DNA of 34,004 nucleotides from contig NZ_LUUK01000032.1 in assembly GCF_001644025.1 (NCBI RefSeq), forward strand, positions 1 through 34,004, in the 5' to 3' direction. The notes below the pieces were generated by a model. The model did no database searches, was not told where the DNA came from, and saw only the letters and a list, made by a program, of their open reading frames with translations. This document shows, in pieces, positions 1-9,576 of the stretch; the first letter of the stretch is position 1, and the number at the start of each line of letters is the position of its first letter. The stretch is from Methylomonas koyamae. GTDB taxonomy: Bacteria; Pseudomonadota; Gammaproteobacteria; Methylococcales; Methylomonadaceae. The translations under genes and the position numbers were made by a program.

Positions 1-655
1 AAGCCTGATGCAAAGCCACCAGCGAAGAAGAACAAGCGGTATCGATAGAAAAACTAGGGCCTTGCAGACCTAGTTGATAAGACAACCGACCCGAAGCAAA
101 ACAAAATCCGTTACCGGTACCGGTATAAAGTTCGGCGCCGGCCATATCCCCCGACTCACGTAATAGATGTAAATAGTCTTGCTGGCCGATACCAATAAAT
201 ACACCGGTTTGACTGTTCTTCAAGCGTCGGCTGGCAATGCCGGCATGCTGTAAGGTTTCGTGGGCGAGCTCCAGTAACAGGCGCTGCTGAGGGTCCAGGC
301 TGTTGGCTTCGCGGGGAGGAATGGCGAAGAATTCCGCGTCGAAACCGTCGATTTGCTGCAGAAACGCCGCTTCGCCGACATAGGTGCTACCCGGCCTTTC
401 ACCGCTAGGATCGAAAAATAAAGAATGGTCCCAGCGCTCTTTAGGGATGGGACCGACCGCATCCACTTCGTCCTGCAGCATTTGCCAGTATTGCTCGACG
501 GAGTCGGCTTTTCCCGGAAAACGGCAAGCCATACCGATAACGGCAATCGGCTCAGTCTGCGAGCGCTGATAATGTTCTAACTTAGCCTGTAATCTTTCAA
601 TCGCCAAAAAGGCTTTTTGTAAAGGCGTTAGGGAGTGATCCACGTGATTTACCAT
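1..655 (-). CDS. Modular type I polyketide synthase, N-terminal fragment (ketosynthase domain)
   Basis: This frame stays open from an ATG at 655 to the window edge, giving 218 codons of a protein whose rest lies outside. Residues 9-33 form a short N-terminal segment (LTPLQKAFLAIERLQAKL) of the coiled-coil/docking type seen before ketosynthases of multi-protein PKS lines. The ketosynthase domain then opens with EPIAVIGMACRFPG (35-48). DPQQRLLLE (121-129) and the active-site motif DTACSSSL (205-212), with catalytic Cys208, follow. The enzyme would condense acyl units on an acyl carrier protein in the cytoplasm. A purine-rich stretch (AAGAGGG) lies rather far upstream of the ATG, so the exact start is not certain. 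Other domains and the product cannot be judged. The sequence upstream contains only transposon debris, so this looks like the first gene of its transcription unit. Confidence 0.93.
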   Translation of the reverse strand, partial: MVNHVDHSLTPLQKAFLAIERLQAKLEHYQRSQTEPIAVIGMACRFPGKADSVEQYWQMLQDEVDAVGPIPKERWDHSLFFDPSGERPGSTYVGEAAFLQQIDGFDAEFFAIPPREANSLDPQQRLLLELAHETLQHAGIASRRLKNSQTGVFIGIGQQDYLHLLRESGDMAGAELYTGTGNGFCFASGRLSYQLGLQGPSFSIDTACSSSLVALHQA

Positions 656-740
656 GCTACTGATAGCACAACCCTCTTAATTTAAGAAAATCATCGAATA
701 ATTCCGTTAACTTGTAATATCTAGCGTGACAGTATGCGCC

Positions 741-752
741 TCAGTTAACTGA
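741..752. promoter_or_regulatory. Perfect 12-bp palindrome upstream of the PKS gene
   Basis: TCAGTTAACTGA is its own reverse complement and lies about 86 bases before the PKS ATG. A related GTTAAC core occurs again near 703-708. This spacing would suit an operator or upstream activator site, but no regulator is recognised and a chance palindrome in AT-rich DNA is possible. Confidence 0.25.
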
Positions 753-834
753 CAATTAAGGATAGTAAAAATCCTCCGCAAGGCCGGGAAATTTATAATG
801 CGACCACTAACGCGCGTCCTTATCGTTAACTACC

Positions 835-1260
835 AATCGGTGGCGACTCGTGGCCAAAGGTGTATTTACGCCATTCGCGGGTCTTCCCGCCCTTGATGCC
901 GGAAATTTTCCTGATCCATCGCCCCCCTGCCGGCCATCTAAACAAAATACCGTCACGCCCCGTAATGCTGCCGCGCGAAGTCGCGCTTTTTCTCGCGTTA
1001 GAGCCTGGGCAAATGAATCGCCCTCTTGCCTTTGATGTCGTCAATAATCTGCGACATCGAAATTTTTGGCGATTGCAATTTCAGCATATGCACATGGCCC
1101 GGCATCGCTTGCCCGTCCAATGCTCAGCTTTCTATCTGGCTACTACTTGCCAAAACACTTCACGGAACGATCATGAAACAGCTGCATCTCCCCGGCGAAT
1201 GCAAGATGCTGTGCGAGAGGCGGCGGAAAGAGGTCGATTAATTTTTAAGAGGCTAGAGCC
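835..1260 (-). pseudogene. Decayed IS200-type (Y1/HUH) transposase
   Basis: Reading the minus strand, about 1120 to 1003 encodes MPGHVHMLKLQSPKIS followed by SQIIDDIKGKRAIHLPRL, which matches the HUH core (HVH) and the 'IKGKSAIHLAR' block of IS200/IS605-family TnpA. The same frame then carries REKKRDFARQHYGA, a stop, RYFV, a stop and a segment ending FRHQGRED. These correspond to the family's 'ERKRNFxGQHFWARGYFV' and 'YIRxQExED' blocks. The stop codons, a lost catalytic tyrosine and a frame change towards the N terminus (about 1120-1260) show that it is dead. Boundaries are approximate, and no intact terminal hairpins were identified. Confidence 0.65.
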
Positions 1261-1514
1261 CGACACCTAACAATACCCCGTTGGGCTGTGGCTCAGCCAA
1301 GCTCACCGTTTGTGTGGTGTCAGAAAACAATTAGGCGAGTTCGGCAGGCTTAAACAGAGCGGCGCGAGATAGCAATGGATGCGTCGCTTCAGCCGGAACT
1401 CGTTGCGCAAAGCACCGGCATTGAGTGGCAAAGCCCATATGCGGCTTTGGAGTGGCACGGCTCAAGACCAGCCGAGGTCTACGCCAGCCATGTCAAGCAA
1501 AGCACAGGGCAGAA

Positions 1515-1605
1515 ACGGCTGATTACCGCCACATCCCAGAACTTTGGCATCCACAGCCGCCAAAAACCGGCGTTGCCGCTCATCCTGCGCTTCTCGGATT
1601 AGCAC
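1515..1605 (-). pseudogene. Short ISAzo13-like transposase remnant
   Basis: One minus-strand frame encodes DERQRRFLAAVDAKVLGCGG, close to the N-terminal 'LDERQRRLxAAxEAxALGxGG' block of ISAzo13-family transposases as I remember them. The frame loses resemblance and meets a stop within about 35 codons, so only a fragment survives. The identification rests on one short block. The surrounding DNA (1261-1952) has no intact coding frame that I can recognise. Confidence 0.35.
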
Positions 1606-1952
1606 CCAATGTTGGCGAATGCAGAATCAGATACCATGCATCGAAGAATATACGACTACAGGGAGTTGAATAAGCTATTTGTTAACAATACATTAGCGAT
1701 ACAGCAACAAAACGCAAAAGTCATCTACCAATGCTGACGCCGAAAATTCAGAGGTTACCTTTTGATTTGCCATCGACAATTGACAGCTTTGCCGCAGAGC
1801 AGTTACGGGAGACCTAATTTATTAGAGCACCGCGTGCAGGCTTTACAGGGAGGGATTTGTTTTTTAGAAGGCGACGCCAGCAACAGCAATCTATTAAGAT
1901 GCCTGATGGCTTTTTAAAGCGGAGAGCAACACTTGCAAGGCGCTGATTTTAC

Positions 1953-2029
1953 TGGGGTGAACGATGGGGCTCGAACCCACGACAACCGGAATCACAATCC
2001 GGGGCTCTACCAACTGAGCTACGCTCACC
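1953..2029 (-). tRNA. tRNA-His (GTG)
   Basis: The 77-base minus-strand sequence begins GGTGAGCGTAGCTCAG and ends with encoded CCA. The anticodon loop reads ATTGTGATT (anticodon GTG). An extra 5' G faces C73, the histidine identity element. The TpsiC arm (GTTCGAGCC) is intact. Confidence 0.96.
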
Positions 2030-2046
2030 ATAACGTGAATTTGCAA

Positions 2047-2123
2047 TGGCACGCTTGGCAGGACTCGAACCTGCGACCCTCGGCTTAGAAGGCCGATGCT
2101 CTATCCGGCTGAGCTACAAGCGC
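2047..2123 (-). tRNA. tRNA-Arg (TCT)
   Basis: This is a 77-base cloverleaf on the minus strand starting GCGCTTGTAGCTCAG, with anticodon loop CTTCTAA (anticodon TCT), TpsiC arm GGTTCGAGTCC and encoded CCA. It sits 17 bases upstream of tRNA-His in the same direction. Confidence 0.96.
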
Positions 2124-2129
2124 AAAACT

Positions 2130-2206
2130 TGGTCGGGGTAGAGAGATTCGAACTCCCGACATTCTGCTCCCAAAGCAGACGCGCTACCAGACTGCGCTAT
2201 ACCCCG
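2130..2206 (-). tRNA. tRNA-Pro (TGG)
   Basis: This is a 77-base cloverleaf on the minus strand starting CGGGGTATAGCGCAG, with loop CTTTGGGA (anticodon TGG), TpsiC arm AGTTCGAATCT and encoded CCA. It is first of three tRNAs separated by only 6 and 17 bases, so they are probably processed from one transcript. The group lies 143 bases downstream of parC. Confidence 0.96.
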
Positions 2207-2349
2207 AATTGATCTTGTTTTCTCCCCGCCACTCGCATGAGCACCGGAAAGACCGACATCTTACCTATCCATCCAAGCCACGTCAACCACTTTTTACGTT
2301 ACCGAGCGCGGCAGACGTGTCGGTTCCCGAAAACACCACCGCATCTGAA

Positions 2350-4584
2350 TCAAACCACACTTTCCAATCCATCGACTTTTTGAAAGCCTCTAGGCAATAT
2401 ATTTCCGCGGTTGGCGCGGCTGCCGGAGTATTGAGCGATGTCGATGGCCTTCAACGTGACGAACCGCTTGCCGGACAGAATTTTCAGCTCACCGTGGGTC
2501 GCCAAGGCCGTCACCGCGACCACCGCATCCTTACCGGATGCCAGATCGGCGGACGGAATCTGAATCAGCTTGTTACCCTTGCCCTTTGCCAATTCCGGTA
2601 AATCTGCGACCGGGAAGATCAGCAAGCGGCCTTGCAAGGTCGCGACCGCCAGCGACTCGGCGTCCCGCGGAATCGGCGTCGGCGTCATGACTTCGGCCTT
2701 ATCCGGTACGGTCAAGACCGCTTTGCCGGCCTTGTTCTTGCCGTAAAGCTCCTTTAATTGCACCCGGAACCCGTAACCGGCGCTACTGCTCATCAACACC
2801 CAATCCTCGGCCTGCCCGGTAAACACGTCGGTGAAGATGCTGCCTGGAGGCGGATTCAGCCGCCCGGTCAACGGTTCGCCTTGACTACGCGCCGACGGCA
2901 GGTCGTGGGTGGTAATCGTGTACACCCGACCGGTCGAATCGAGCACATAGGCCGGCAAGGTAGTTCGCCCCTTGGCCGACGACAAATAGCCGTCTCCGGC
3001 CCGATAACTTAGGCCCTCGACTTCGATGTCGTATCCTTTTGCCGCGCGAATCCAGCCCTTCTGAGACAAGATGATGGTCACCGGTTCGTTGGCGATCAGC
3101 TCCGTGGTATCCAGGGCTTGGGCGGCTTCGCGGGCCACAATCGGCGAACGACGGGCGTCGCCGTATTTCTCGGCGTCACGTTCTATTTCCTTTCGGATCA
3201 AGCGGTTCAGCAAATGCGCGGAGCCAAGAGTCTTTTCCAACTCCTCCCGCTCCCGCTCCAACTCGTCCTGCTCGCCGCGAATCTTCATTTCTTCCAATTT
3301 CGCCAAGTGGCGCAGCTTCAATTCCAGAATCGCTTCCGCCTGCACGTCACTCAAACCGAAGCGCGTCATCAATACCGGCTTGGGATGATCTTCCCGACGA
3401 ATGATCGCGATCACTTCGTCGATATTCAGGTAGGCGATCAGCAAACCTTCCAGGATGTGCAGGCGCGCCTGGACCTTGTCCAAACGGAATTGCAAACGCC
3501 GACGCACGGTTTCGGTTCGGAACGAAATCCACTCGGTCAGAATTTGCCGCAGATTTTTCACTTGCGGTTTGCCGTTCAGACCGATCATGTTCAGGTTGAC
3601 CCGAAAGTTTTTCTCCAGATCGGTCGTAGCGAACAGATGCGACATCACGGCGTCGACATCGGTACGCTTGGTCTTGGGGATGATTAACAAGCGGGTCGGA
3701 TTTTCGTGATCGGACTCGTCGCGCAGGTCCTCGATCATGGGCAGCTTTTTCGCCAGCATCTGCGCGGCGATCTGCTCCAACAACTTCGCGCCGGACACTT
3801 GATGCGGCAACGCGGTGATGACGATATTGCCGTCTTCGACCTCGTATTTCGCGCGCATTTTCACCGAGCCGTTACCGGTCAAATACAGCTTTTGCAAATC
3901 GGCGGCCGGCGTGACGATTTCCGCGTCGGTCGGAAAGTCCGGACCCTTGATATGCGCCAGCAAGCTTTCCAGCGGCGTCTCCGGCTCGTCGAGCAGTTGC
4001 AGGACGGCGGCGGCCACTTCCCGCAGATTGTGCGGTGGAATATCGGTCGCCATGCCCACCGCGATACCGGTGGTCCCGTTCAAAAGCACATTGGGCAAGC
4101 GTGCCGGCAGCAGCGATGGCTCTTCCAGCGTGCCATCGAAATTGTCCACCCAATCCACCGTGCCCTGGCCCAACTCGCTGAGCAGGGTTTGCGCGTAGGC
4201 GGTCAGCCGCGATTCGGTATAACGCATCGCCGCGAAGGATTTGGGATCGTCGGGCGAGCCCCAGTTGCCCTGCCCGTCGATCAACGGATAACGGTAGGAA
4301 AAATCCTGAGCCATCAACACCATTGCCTCGTAGCAGGCCGAATCACCGTGCGGATGATATTTACCCAATACGTCACCGACGGTACGCGCCGATTTCTTGT
4401 ATTTAGCTAGAGCTGTCAGACCCAGTTCGGACATCGCATAGACGATGCGCCGTTGCACCGGCTTCAAGCCATCGCCGATGTGCGGCAGCGCCCGGTCCAG
4501 AATGACGTACATCGAGTAATCGAGGTAAGCCTTTTCGGTAAAGTCTTTGAGAGGGAGAGTTTCGAAGTTTTCCTGTACGCCCAT
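2350..4584 (-). CDS. parC: DNA topoisomerase IV subunit A
   Basis: At 744 residues this is the usual length for ParC, the DNA-cleaving subunit that decatenates daughter chromosomes together with ParE (not in the window). The winged-helix/tower part has the catalytic tyrosine in [10 protein letters not shown] (Tyr122). The quinolone-resistance region, [16 protein letters not shown], has Ser82 and Glu86, equivalent to E. coli Ser80 and Glu84, so it looks wild type. Short C-terminal beta-pinwheel repeats (for example [19 protein letters not shown]) mark it as ParC rather than GyrA. The ATG at 4584 agrees with the family N terminus ([20 protein letters not shown]). The gene is divergent from dusB across 236 bases. 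Confidence 0.97.
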   Translation of the reverse strand: MGVQENFETLPLKDFTEKAYLDYSMYVILDRALPHIGDGLKPVQRRIVYAMSELGLTALAKYKKSARTVGDVLGKYHPHGDSACYEAMVLMAQDFSYRYPLIDGQGNWGSPDDPKSFAAMRYTESRLTAYAQTLLSELGQGTVDWVDNFDGTLEEPSLLPARLPNVLLNGTTGIAVGMATDIPPHNLREVAAAVLQLLDEPETPLESLLAHIKGPDFPTDAEIVTPAADLQKLYLTGNGSVKMRAKYEVEDGNIVITALPHQVSGAKLLEQIAAQMLAKKLPMIEDLRDESDHENPTRLLIIPKTKRTDVDAVMSHLFATTDLEKNFRVNLNMIGLNGKPQVKNLRQILTEWISFRTETVRRRLQFRLDKVQARLHILEGLLIAYLNIDEVIAIIRREDHPKPVLMTRFGLSDVQAEAILELKLRHLAKLEEMKIRGEQDELEREREELEKTLGSAHLLNRLIRKEIERDAEKYGDARRSPIVAREAAQALDTTELIANEPVTIILSQKGWIRAAKGYDIEVEGLSYRAGDGYLSSAKGRTTLPAYVLDSTGRVYTITTHDLPSARSQGEPLTGRLNPPPGSIFTDVFTGQAEDWVLMSSSAGYGFRVQLKELYGKNKAGKAVLTVPDKAEVMTPTPIPRDAESLAVATLQGRLLIFPVADLPELAKGKGNKLIQIPSADLASGKDAVVAVTALATHGELKILSGKRFVTLKAIDIAQYSGSRANRGNILPRGFQKVDGLESVV

Positions 4585-4820
4585 ATCCAGTCGTTTGCAA
4601 TCAATGGCTAGCCGCGGGTTGCGGTGAAGTTTTGTCTTTCTAAAATATCACAGGCGTCGAAACGGGTTAGCGAGAAAACGCGAAAGCGCGCCCATCGCGG
4701 CCCAATAGCGAAAGCCTGACGTCGGCAGCCGCGTTGGGCTCGTCGATTCGACCCGACAAAACATCGTGTCCGGCGCGGTTTTCGAGTATCATTTTCGGCC
4801 TTCCGAAGCCTCCCCAAGTT

Positions 4821-5798
4821 ATGCGCATAGGCCCTTATTCCCTGCCCAACAATTTGCTGCTGGCGCCGATGGCCGGCATCACCGATCAGCCTTTTCGGCA
4901 ACTTTGCCGCCGATTCGGCGCGGGACTGGCGGTATCTGAAATGGTAATCTCCAATACCGAATTGCAACAGCACCCCAGAACACTGCAGAAAACCGATTAC
5001 ACCGGCGAAACCGGCCTCAGAGCCGTGCAAATCTTGGGTAACGATCCGGTGAAAATGGCGGAAGCGGCCAAATTGAATCAACAACGCGGCGCCCACATCA
5101 TCGACATCAACATGGGCTGCCCGGCCAAGAAGGTCTGTTCCACCGCCGCAGGTTCGGCGTTGTTGAAAGACGAGAAGCTGGTGGAAAACATTTTGACCGC
5201 TGTCGTCGCCGCCGTCGACATACCGGTAACGTTGAAAATCCGGACCGGCTGGGACCGTGAAAACCGTAACGCGGCCAAAATCGCCAGTATCGCCGAAAAC
5301 TGCGGCATTCAGGCTCTGACGATCCATGGCCGCACCCGCGCTTGCAAATTCGAGGGCCAAGCCGAATACGACACTATTCGGCAGGTCAAGCAAACCGCGC
5401 GGATTCCGATCATTGCCAACGGCGACATCGACAGCCCCGAAAAAGCCCGACGGGTACTGGCGCACACGGGCGCAGACGCCATCATGATCGGCCGAGCCGC
5501 GCAAGGTCAGCCGTGGATTTTCGCCGAACTGGCCGCCGCGCTCAACGGCGAACATTGGCAATACCCTTCGCTGGCCGACGTCCAGGGCGTAATGAACAGT
5601 CATCTGGAGCATTTATACCGTTTTTACGGTGACGACTGCGGTGTTAGAATTGCCCGCAAACACATCGGCTGGTACTTCGAACGTCTGGGCGGCTTGCCCG
5701 CCGAGCACAAGCAGTCTATCAATCAAGCCCAACATCCCGTGCAACAACTGACGCGGGTTAACGCGTCGTTCAATCATCTCCTACCAAGAGCCGCCTAG
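4821..5798 (+). CDS. dusB: tRNA-dihydrouridine synthase B
   Basis: This FMN- and NADPH-dependent enzyme reduces a uridine in the tRNA D-loop. The 325-residue protein is a TIM barrel with LLLAPMAGITDQPFR at 12-26, the catalytic cysteine Cys100 in INMGCPAKKV, KIRTGWD, HGRTR, and the FMN-phosphate segments ANGDI and MIGRAAQGQPWIF. The open frame extends back to 4734, but family members begin at MRIGPYSL, so the ATG at 4821 is chosen. The upstream codons look non-conserved. The stop TAG is directly followed by the fis ATG, the classic dusB-fis pair of gammaproteobacteria, indicating translational coupling. Confidence 0.95.
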   Translation: MRIGPYSLPNNLLLAPMAGITDQPFRQLCRRFGAGLAVSEMVISNTELQQHPRTLQKTDYTGETGLRAVQILGNDPVKMAEAAKLNQQRGAHIIDINMGCPAKKVCSTAAGSALLKDEKLVENILTAVVAAVDIPVTLKIRTGWDRENRNAAKIASIAENCGIQALTIHGRTRACKFEGQAEYDTIRQVKQTARIPIIANGDIDSPEKARRVLAHTGADAIMIGRAAQGQPWIFAELAAALNGEHWQYPSLADVQGVMNSHLEHLYRFYGDDCGVRIARKHIGWYFERLGGLPAEHKQSINQAQHPVQQLTRVNASFNHLLPRAA

Positions 5799-6062
5799 AT
5801 GGGAAGCCACGACAGCCAAAATGCCAGCGACAGCGTCGATACGTTGTCCGACCACGTCCGCCATTGCGTCGAAGACTATTTTTCGCATCTGAACGGCCAC
5901 GATTCCAGCGGTCTGTACCATTTGGTGCTGGCCGAAGTGGAAAAACCGCTACTGGAAACCACGCTGAAATATTGCGATTTCAATCAAAGCAAGGCGGCGG
6001 TCATTCTGGGTCTCAGCCGCAGCACCTTGCGTAAAAAGCTCGACCACTACGGTATCGGCTAA
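5799..6062 (+). CDS. fis: DNA-binding protein Fis
   Basis: This 87-residue nucleoid-associated regulator bends DNA and controls rRNA, tRNA and recombination sites. Its C-terminal helix-turn-helix ([20 protein letters not shown], 63-82) is the most conserved part, with [11 protein letters not shown] just before it. The N-terminal region is shorter in conservation and acidic, as in non-enteric Fis. The ATG abuts the dusB stop codon with no gap, so its translation probably depends on dusB. purH follows 29 bases later on the same strand. Confidence 0.95.
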   Translation: MGSHDSQNASDSVDTLSDHVRHCVEDYFSHLNGHDSSGLYHLVLAEVEKPLLETTLKYCDFNQSKAAVILGLSRSTLRKKLDHYGIG

Positions 6063-6091
6063 ATCGATTTTCTTTTGTTTTTGAGGTTTGC

Positions 6092-7654
6092 ATGAAAAAA
6101 CAAGTCAACCGGGCGCTGGTTAGCGTCTCGGATAAAACCGGCGTACTCGAATTTTGCCGAAGTCTCAGCGCGCTGGGCGTGGAACTGCTGTCCACCGGCG
6201 GCACCGCCAAATTGCTGGCCGAGCATAAAATCCCGGTTACCGAAGTGTCCGACTACACCGGCTTTCCGGAAATGATGGACGGCCGAGTGAAAACCCTGCA
6301 TCCCAAGGTGCATGGTGGAATTCTGGGCCGGCGGGGGATCGACGACGCGGTAATGGCCGAAAACGGCATCAAAGCCATCGACATGGTCGTGGTCAATCTC
6401 TATCCCTTCGAACAAACCGTCGCTAAACCGGATTGCGATCTGGAAACCGCGATCGAAAACATCGACATCGGCGGCCCCAGCATGATTCGCGGCGCGGCCA
6501 AAAACCATAACGACGTCGCCATCGTCGTCGACCCGGCCGACTACTCCAGCATTCTGACCGAACTGCAAGCCGAGGCCGGTTCGCTGAGCCACGAAACCCG
6601 CTTTCGATTGGCGCTAAAAAGTTTCGAGCATACCGCCCGCTACGACACGATGATCGCGGCTTATCTAAGTAAGGTTGTCGATGCCGGCCATTTTCCGGAA
6701 ACGCTGAATTTGCAATTCCATCGACTGCAAAGCATGCGTTACGGCGAAAACCCGCATCAGAACGCAGCGTTTTACGGCGAGAAAAACCCGCCGGCCGGCA
6801 GTATCGCCAGCGCCAAGCAACTGCAAGGTAAGGAACTATCGTACAACAATATCGCCGACGCCGATGCCGCGCTGGAATGCGTCAAATCCTTCGACGAGCA
6901 ACCGGCCTGCGTCATCGTCAAGCACGCCAATCCTTGCGGCGTGGCCATCGCCGATAGCCTATTCGACGCCTATAACGCCGCCTATACCACCGATCCGACG
7001 TCGGCCTTCGGCGGCATTATTGCTTTCAACCGGGAATTGGACGAACAAACCGCCGGCGAAATCGCCCGCCGCCAGTTTGTCGAAGTCATCATCGCCCCGC
7101 TAGTTTCCGCCGGCGCCAAGGCCGCGCTAGCAAAAAAACCGAACGTACGGGTTCTGGAAACCGGCCTCTGGTCGCCAAACCAACCCCAGGCGCTGGACTT
7201 CAAACGCGTCGCCGGCGGTCTGCTGGTGCAGGACAAAGACACCGGCAGCATCAGTCCCGCAGACTTGAAAGTGGTCAGCAAGCGCGCGCCGACTGAGCAA
7301 GAGCTGGCTGATTTGTTGTTCGTCTGGAAGGTGGCCAAGTTCGTAAAATCCAACGCTATCGTCTACGGCAAGGGCGGCCAAACCATCGGCATCGGCGCCG
7401 GCCAAATGAGCCGGGTTTATTCCGCCAAGATCGCCGGCATCAAAGCCGCCGACGAGGGCCTGGAAGTGCCGGGCTCGGTAATGGCGTCCGACGCGTTTTT
7501 CCCGTTTCGCGACGGCATCGACGCGGCGGCGGCGGCCGGCGTCACCGCAGTGATACACCCCGGCGGCTCGATGCGCGACCAGGAAGTCATCGACGCGGCC
7601 GACGAACACAACATCGCAATGGTGTTGACCGGCATGCGCCATTTCAGACACTGA
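6092..7654 (+). CDS. purH: Bifunctional AICAR formyltransferase / IMP cyclohydrolase
   Basis: PurH catalyses the last two steps of IMP synthesis: formyl transfer from 10-formyl-THF to AICAR, then ring closure. The 520-residue length is normal. The N-terminal MGS-like cyclohydrolase domain starts [13 protein letters not shown] and includes [10 protein letters not shown] and [14 protein letters not shown]. The formyltransferase part has the catalytic pair Lys277-His278 in [11 protein letters not shown] and ends with the conserved FFPFRDGID and IHPGGSMRD blocks. A GAGG ribosome site precedes the ATG by about 8 bases. purD follows closely, so the two consecutive enzymes of de novo purine synthesis are co-expressed. 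Confidence 0.97.
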   Translation: MKKQVNRALVSVSDKTGVLEFCRSLSALGVELLSTGGTAKLLAEHKIPVTEVSDYTGFPEMMDGRVKTLHPKVHGGILGRRGIDDAVMAENGIKAIDMVVVNLYPFEQTVAKPDCDLETAIENIDIGGPSMIRGAAKNHNDVAIVVDPADYSSILTELQAEAGSLSHETRFRLALKSFEHTARYDTMIAAYLSKVVDAGHFPETLNLQFHRLQSMRYGENPHQNAAFYGEKNPPAGSIASAKQLQGKELSYNNIADADAALECVKSFDEQPACVIVKHANPCGVAIADSLFDAYNAAYTTDPTSAFGGIIAFNRELDEQTAGEIARRQFVEVIIAPLVSAGAKAALAKKPNVRVLETGLWSPNQPQALDFKRVAGGLLVQDKDTGSISPADLKVVSKRAPTEQELADLLFVWKVAKFVKSNAIVYGKGGQTIGIGAGQMSRVYSAKIAGIKAADEGLEVPGSVMASDAFFPFRDGIDAAAAAGVTAVIHPGGSMRDQEVIDAADEHNIAMVLTGMRHFRH

Positions 7655-7669
7655 TTGCGGAGTAAGTAC

Positions 7670-8950
7670 ATGATGAACGTATTGATCGTGGGTAGCGGCG
7701 GTCGCGAGCACGCGCTCGCCTGGAAGGCCAGACAGTCTCCGCTGGCGGGGCAAATCTATGTCGCGCCCGGCAACGCCGGCACCGATTTGGAGAACGGTAT
7801 CGTTAACGTCGACATCCCGGCGGACGACATCGAAGGTTTATTGGGGTTCGCACTGGCCCGCGACATTGGCCTGACCATCGTTGGCCCGGAAGTGCCGCTG
7901 GTAAAAGGCATTGTCGATCGCTTCACGGCGGCAGGCTTGAAATGCTTCGGACCCAAAGCACAAGCCGCGCAATTGGAAGGCTCCAAATCGTTCTGCAAAG
8001 ACTTTCTGGCCCGCCATCGCATTCCGACCGCCGAGTACCAAACCTTCACCGACACCGAAGCCGCGATCGCCTACATTCGCCGCAAAGGCGCCCCGATCGT
8101 CGTCAAGGCGGACGGCCTGGCGGCCGGCAAGGGCGTCATCGTCGCCCAAAACGAGCAACAGGCGATAGACGCGGTCAACGATATGTTGGCTGGCAACAGT
8201 TTCGGTGAAGCCGGACATAGGGTTGTCGTCGAGGAGTTCCTGGTAGGAGAGGAAGCCAGCTTCATTGTCATCGCCGATGGCGAACACGCGCTGGCGATGG
8301 CCACCTCGCAAGATCACAAGGCTCGGGACAACGGCGATCTAGGCCCCAATACCGGCGGCATGGGCGCCTATTCGCCGGCGCCGGTGGTCACGCCCGCCAT
8401 CCATCAGCGTGTCATGGACGAGGTAATTTATCCCACCTTGCAAGGCATGCGCGACGATGGCACGCCCTACACCGGCTTCCTCTACGCCGGCTTGATGATC
8501 GACGCGCGCGGCAACGTCAAGGTGTTGGAATACAATTGCCGATTCGGCGATCCGGAAACTCAGCCCATCATGATGCGGCTAAAATCGGACTTGGTCGAAC
8601 TCTGCTTGGCGGCGTTGGACGGTAAGCTGGACCAAATTACAACCGAATGGGACGACCGAGCCGCGCTCGGCGTGGTGTTGGCGGCCGGAGGCTACCCGGA
8701 CGCATACGCCAAGGGCGAACCGATTTCCGGGCTGGACGGCGTCGATTCAGCAAATGCCAAAGTCTTCCACGCCGGCACGCAAAGCGCCGGCGGCACCATC
8801 GTCACCAACGGCGGCCGAGTACTGTGCGCCTGCGCGCTAGGCGACAATATCGCCGACGCACAACGCGAAGCCTATGCGCTGTGTAAACGCATCAATTGGC
8901 AATCCATTTATTATCGTACCGATATCGGCTTCAAGGCCATCACGGCTTAG
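7670..8950 (+). CDS. purD: Phosphoribosylamine--glycine ligase (GARS)
   Basis: PurD joins glycine to 5-phosphoribosylamine using ATP, the second step of purine synthesis. The 426-residue protein shows the N-domain [16 protein letters not shown], the ATP-grasp segments [13 protein letters not shown] and [12 protein letters not shown], and the substrate/metal region [12 protein letters not shown] and [10 protein letters not shown]. The frame can be opened at a TTG at 7655, but GGAG at 7659-7662 sits 7 bases before the ATG at 7670, so that start is preferred (the ATG at 7673 is possible). It lies 15 bases after the purH stop and ends 15 bases before the A-tract of a strong terminator. Confidence 0.96.
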   Translation: MMNVLIVGSGGREHALAWKARQSPLAGQIYVAPGNAGTDLENGIVNVDIPADDIEGLLGFALARDIGLTIVGPEVPLVKGIVDRFTAAGLKCFGPKAQAAQLEGSKSFCKDFLARHRIPTAEYQTFTDTEAAIAYIRRKGAPIVVKADGLAAGKGVIVAQNEQQAIDAVNDMLAGNSFGEAGHRVVVEEFLVGEEASFIVIADGEHALAMATSQDHKARDNGDLGPNTGGMGAYSPAPVVTPAIHQRVMDEVIYPTLQGMRDDGTPYTGFLYAGLMIDARGNVKVLEYNCRFGDPETQPIMMRLKSDLVELCLAALDGKLDQITTEWDDRAALGVVLAAGGYPDAYAKGEPISGLDGVDSANAKVFHAGTQSAGGTIVTNGGRVLCACALGDNIADAQREAYALCKRINWQSIYYRTDIGFKAITA

Positions 8951-8965
8951 CGCGAACCATCGAAA

Positions 8966-9003
8966 ACAAAAAGGCGCGATTGCCCGGCAATCGCGCCTTT
9001 TTT
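8966..9003. terminator. Bidirectional rho-independent terminator between purD and the RlpA-like gene
   Basis: GGCGCGATTGC (8973-8983) pairs perfectly with GCAATCGCGCC (8987-8997) around a 3-base loop. A run of T follows on the plus strand and a run of A precedes it, which becomes the T-run for minus-strand transcripts. It lies between convergent genes and can stop both. Confidence 0.93.
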
Positions 9004-9008
9004 CCGCG

Positions 9009-9413
9009 CTAAGCTTCGCCCCAGCGCAAGATTTCGATCTTGACTTGAGCCAACCCGGCCTGGACAAATCCCAGCTCCTTGGCGGCTCGTTTGGAGACGT
9101 CGAGCAAGCGCTTGTTATGCCGGCCCGGCCGTCCGTTGACCCGCAGATCAACACTGCGGTTATTGTTGAGATTGACCACCCGTAGCAAGGTCCCGAACGG
9201 GAGATTGGCATGGGCCGCTGTTAACGAATTTTTGTCGTAGATTTCACCGCTTGCTGTCCGCTGACCATGCAGTTTGTCGCTGTAATAAGAGGCGACTCCG
9301 CTATGTGCAATGGACAATAAACCGTGTCTTTCTGTTTTCGCTAAACTTACAGAGCTAAAAGACGCTAGACTCATAGAAACCAGCATAACTGCCGTCCATT
9401 TCGTTTTTCGCAT
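9009..9413 (-). CDS. RlpA-like double-psi beta-barrel protein, exported
   Basis: The 134-residue protein has a typical Sec signal peptide (MRKTKWTAVMLVSMSLASFS, ending near SLA at 23-25), so it is periplasmic or secreted. No lipobox cysteine is visible. The mature part is one RlpA/DPBB domain: GVASYYSDKLHGQRTASGE, TAAHANLPFGTLLRVVNL, then RSVDLRV and RLLDVSKRAAKELG. RlpA proteins are lytic transglycosylases that cut peptide-free glycan strands at the septum. The Glu, Asp and His of GEIYD/TAAH are present, but the usual 'NDRGP' is NGRPG here, so the Asp is gone. There is no SPOR domain. The ATG at 9413 has a strong AAGGAGGG ribosome site; an upstream in-frame start is disfavoured. Confidence 0.85.
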   Translation of the reverse strand: MRKTKWTAVMLVSMSLASFSSVSLAKTERHGLLSIAHSGVASYYSDKLHGQRTASGEIYDKNSLTAAHANLPFGTLLRVVNLNNNRSVDLRVNGRPGRHNKRLLDVSKRAAKELGFVQAGLAQVKIEILRWGEA

Positions 9414-9576
9414 CCTACCCTCCTTTCGTTGAGTATTGACAGGAGGTAGGGAGGTTACCCCAGAAGGCATTGATTTGGCAAGCCTTTACGGCCAAACGGC
9501 TCTAGCGTCGCTCCAAAAACGTGACGATCCGCCAACAAAAATCCAGAGCCGGCAAGGGATAGCCGGCGTCAACCAA

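Noticed and set aside
860-1270. 136-codon plus-strand frame
   Set aside because: The minus strand here encodes the IS200-type transposase remnant; the plus-strand product has no recognisable features.
1375-1673. Plus-strand frames of 75 and 82 codons
   Set aside because: They are short, overlapping and unlike known proteins. Part of the opposite strand resembles an ISAzo13 transposase fragment.
4608-5612. Long minus-strand open frame (334 codons) opposite dusB
   Set aside because: It is the antisense shadow of dusB, which has complete family motifs. The product is compositionally odd and matches nothing.
7127-7753. 208-codon minus-strand frame over the purH/purD junction
   Set aside because: It covers conserved coding sequence of purH and purD on the other strand and has no ribosome site or recognisable domain.
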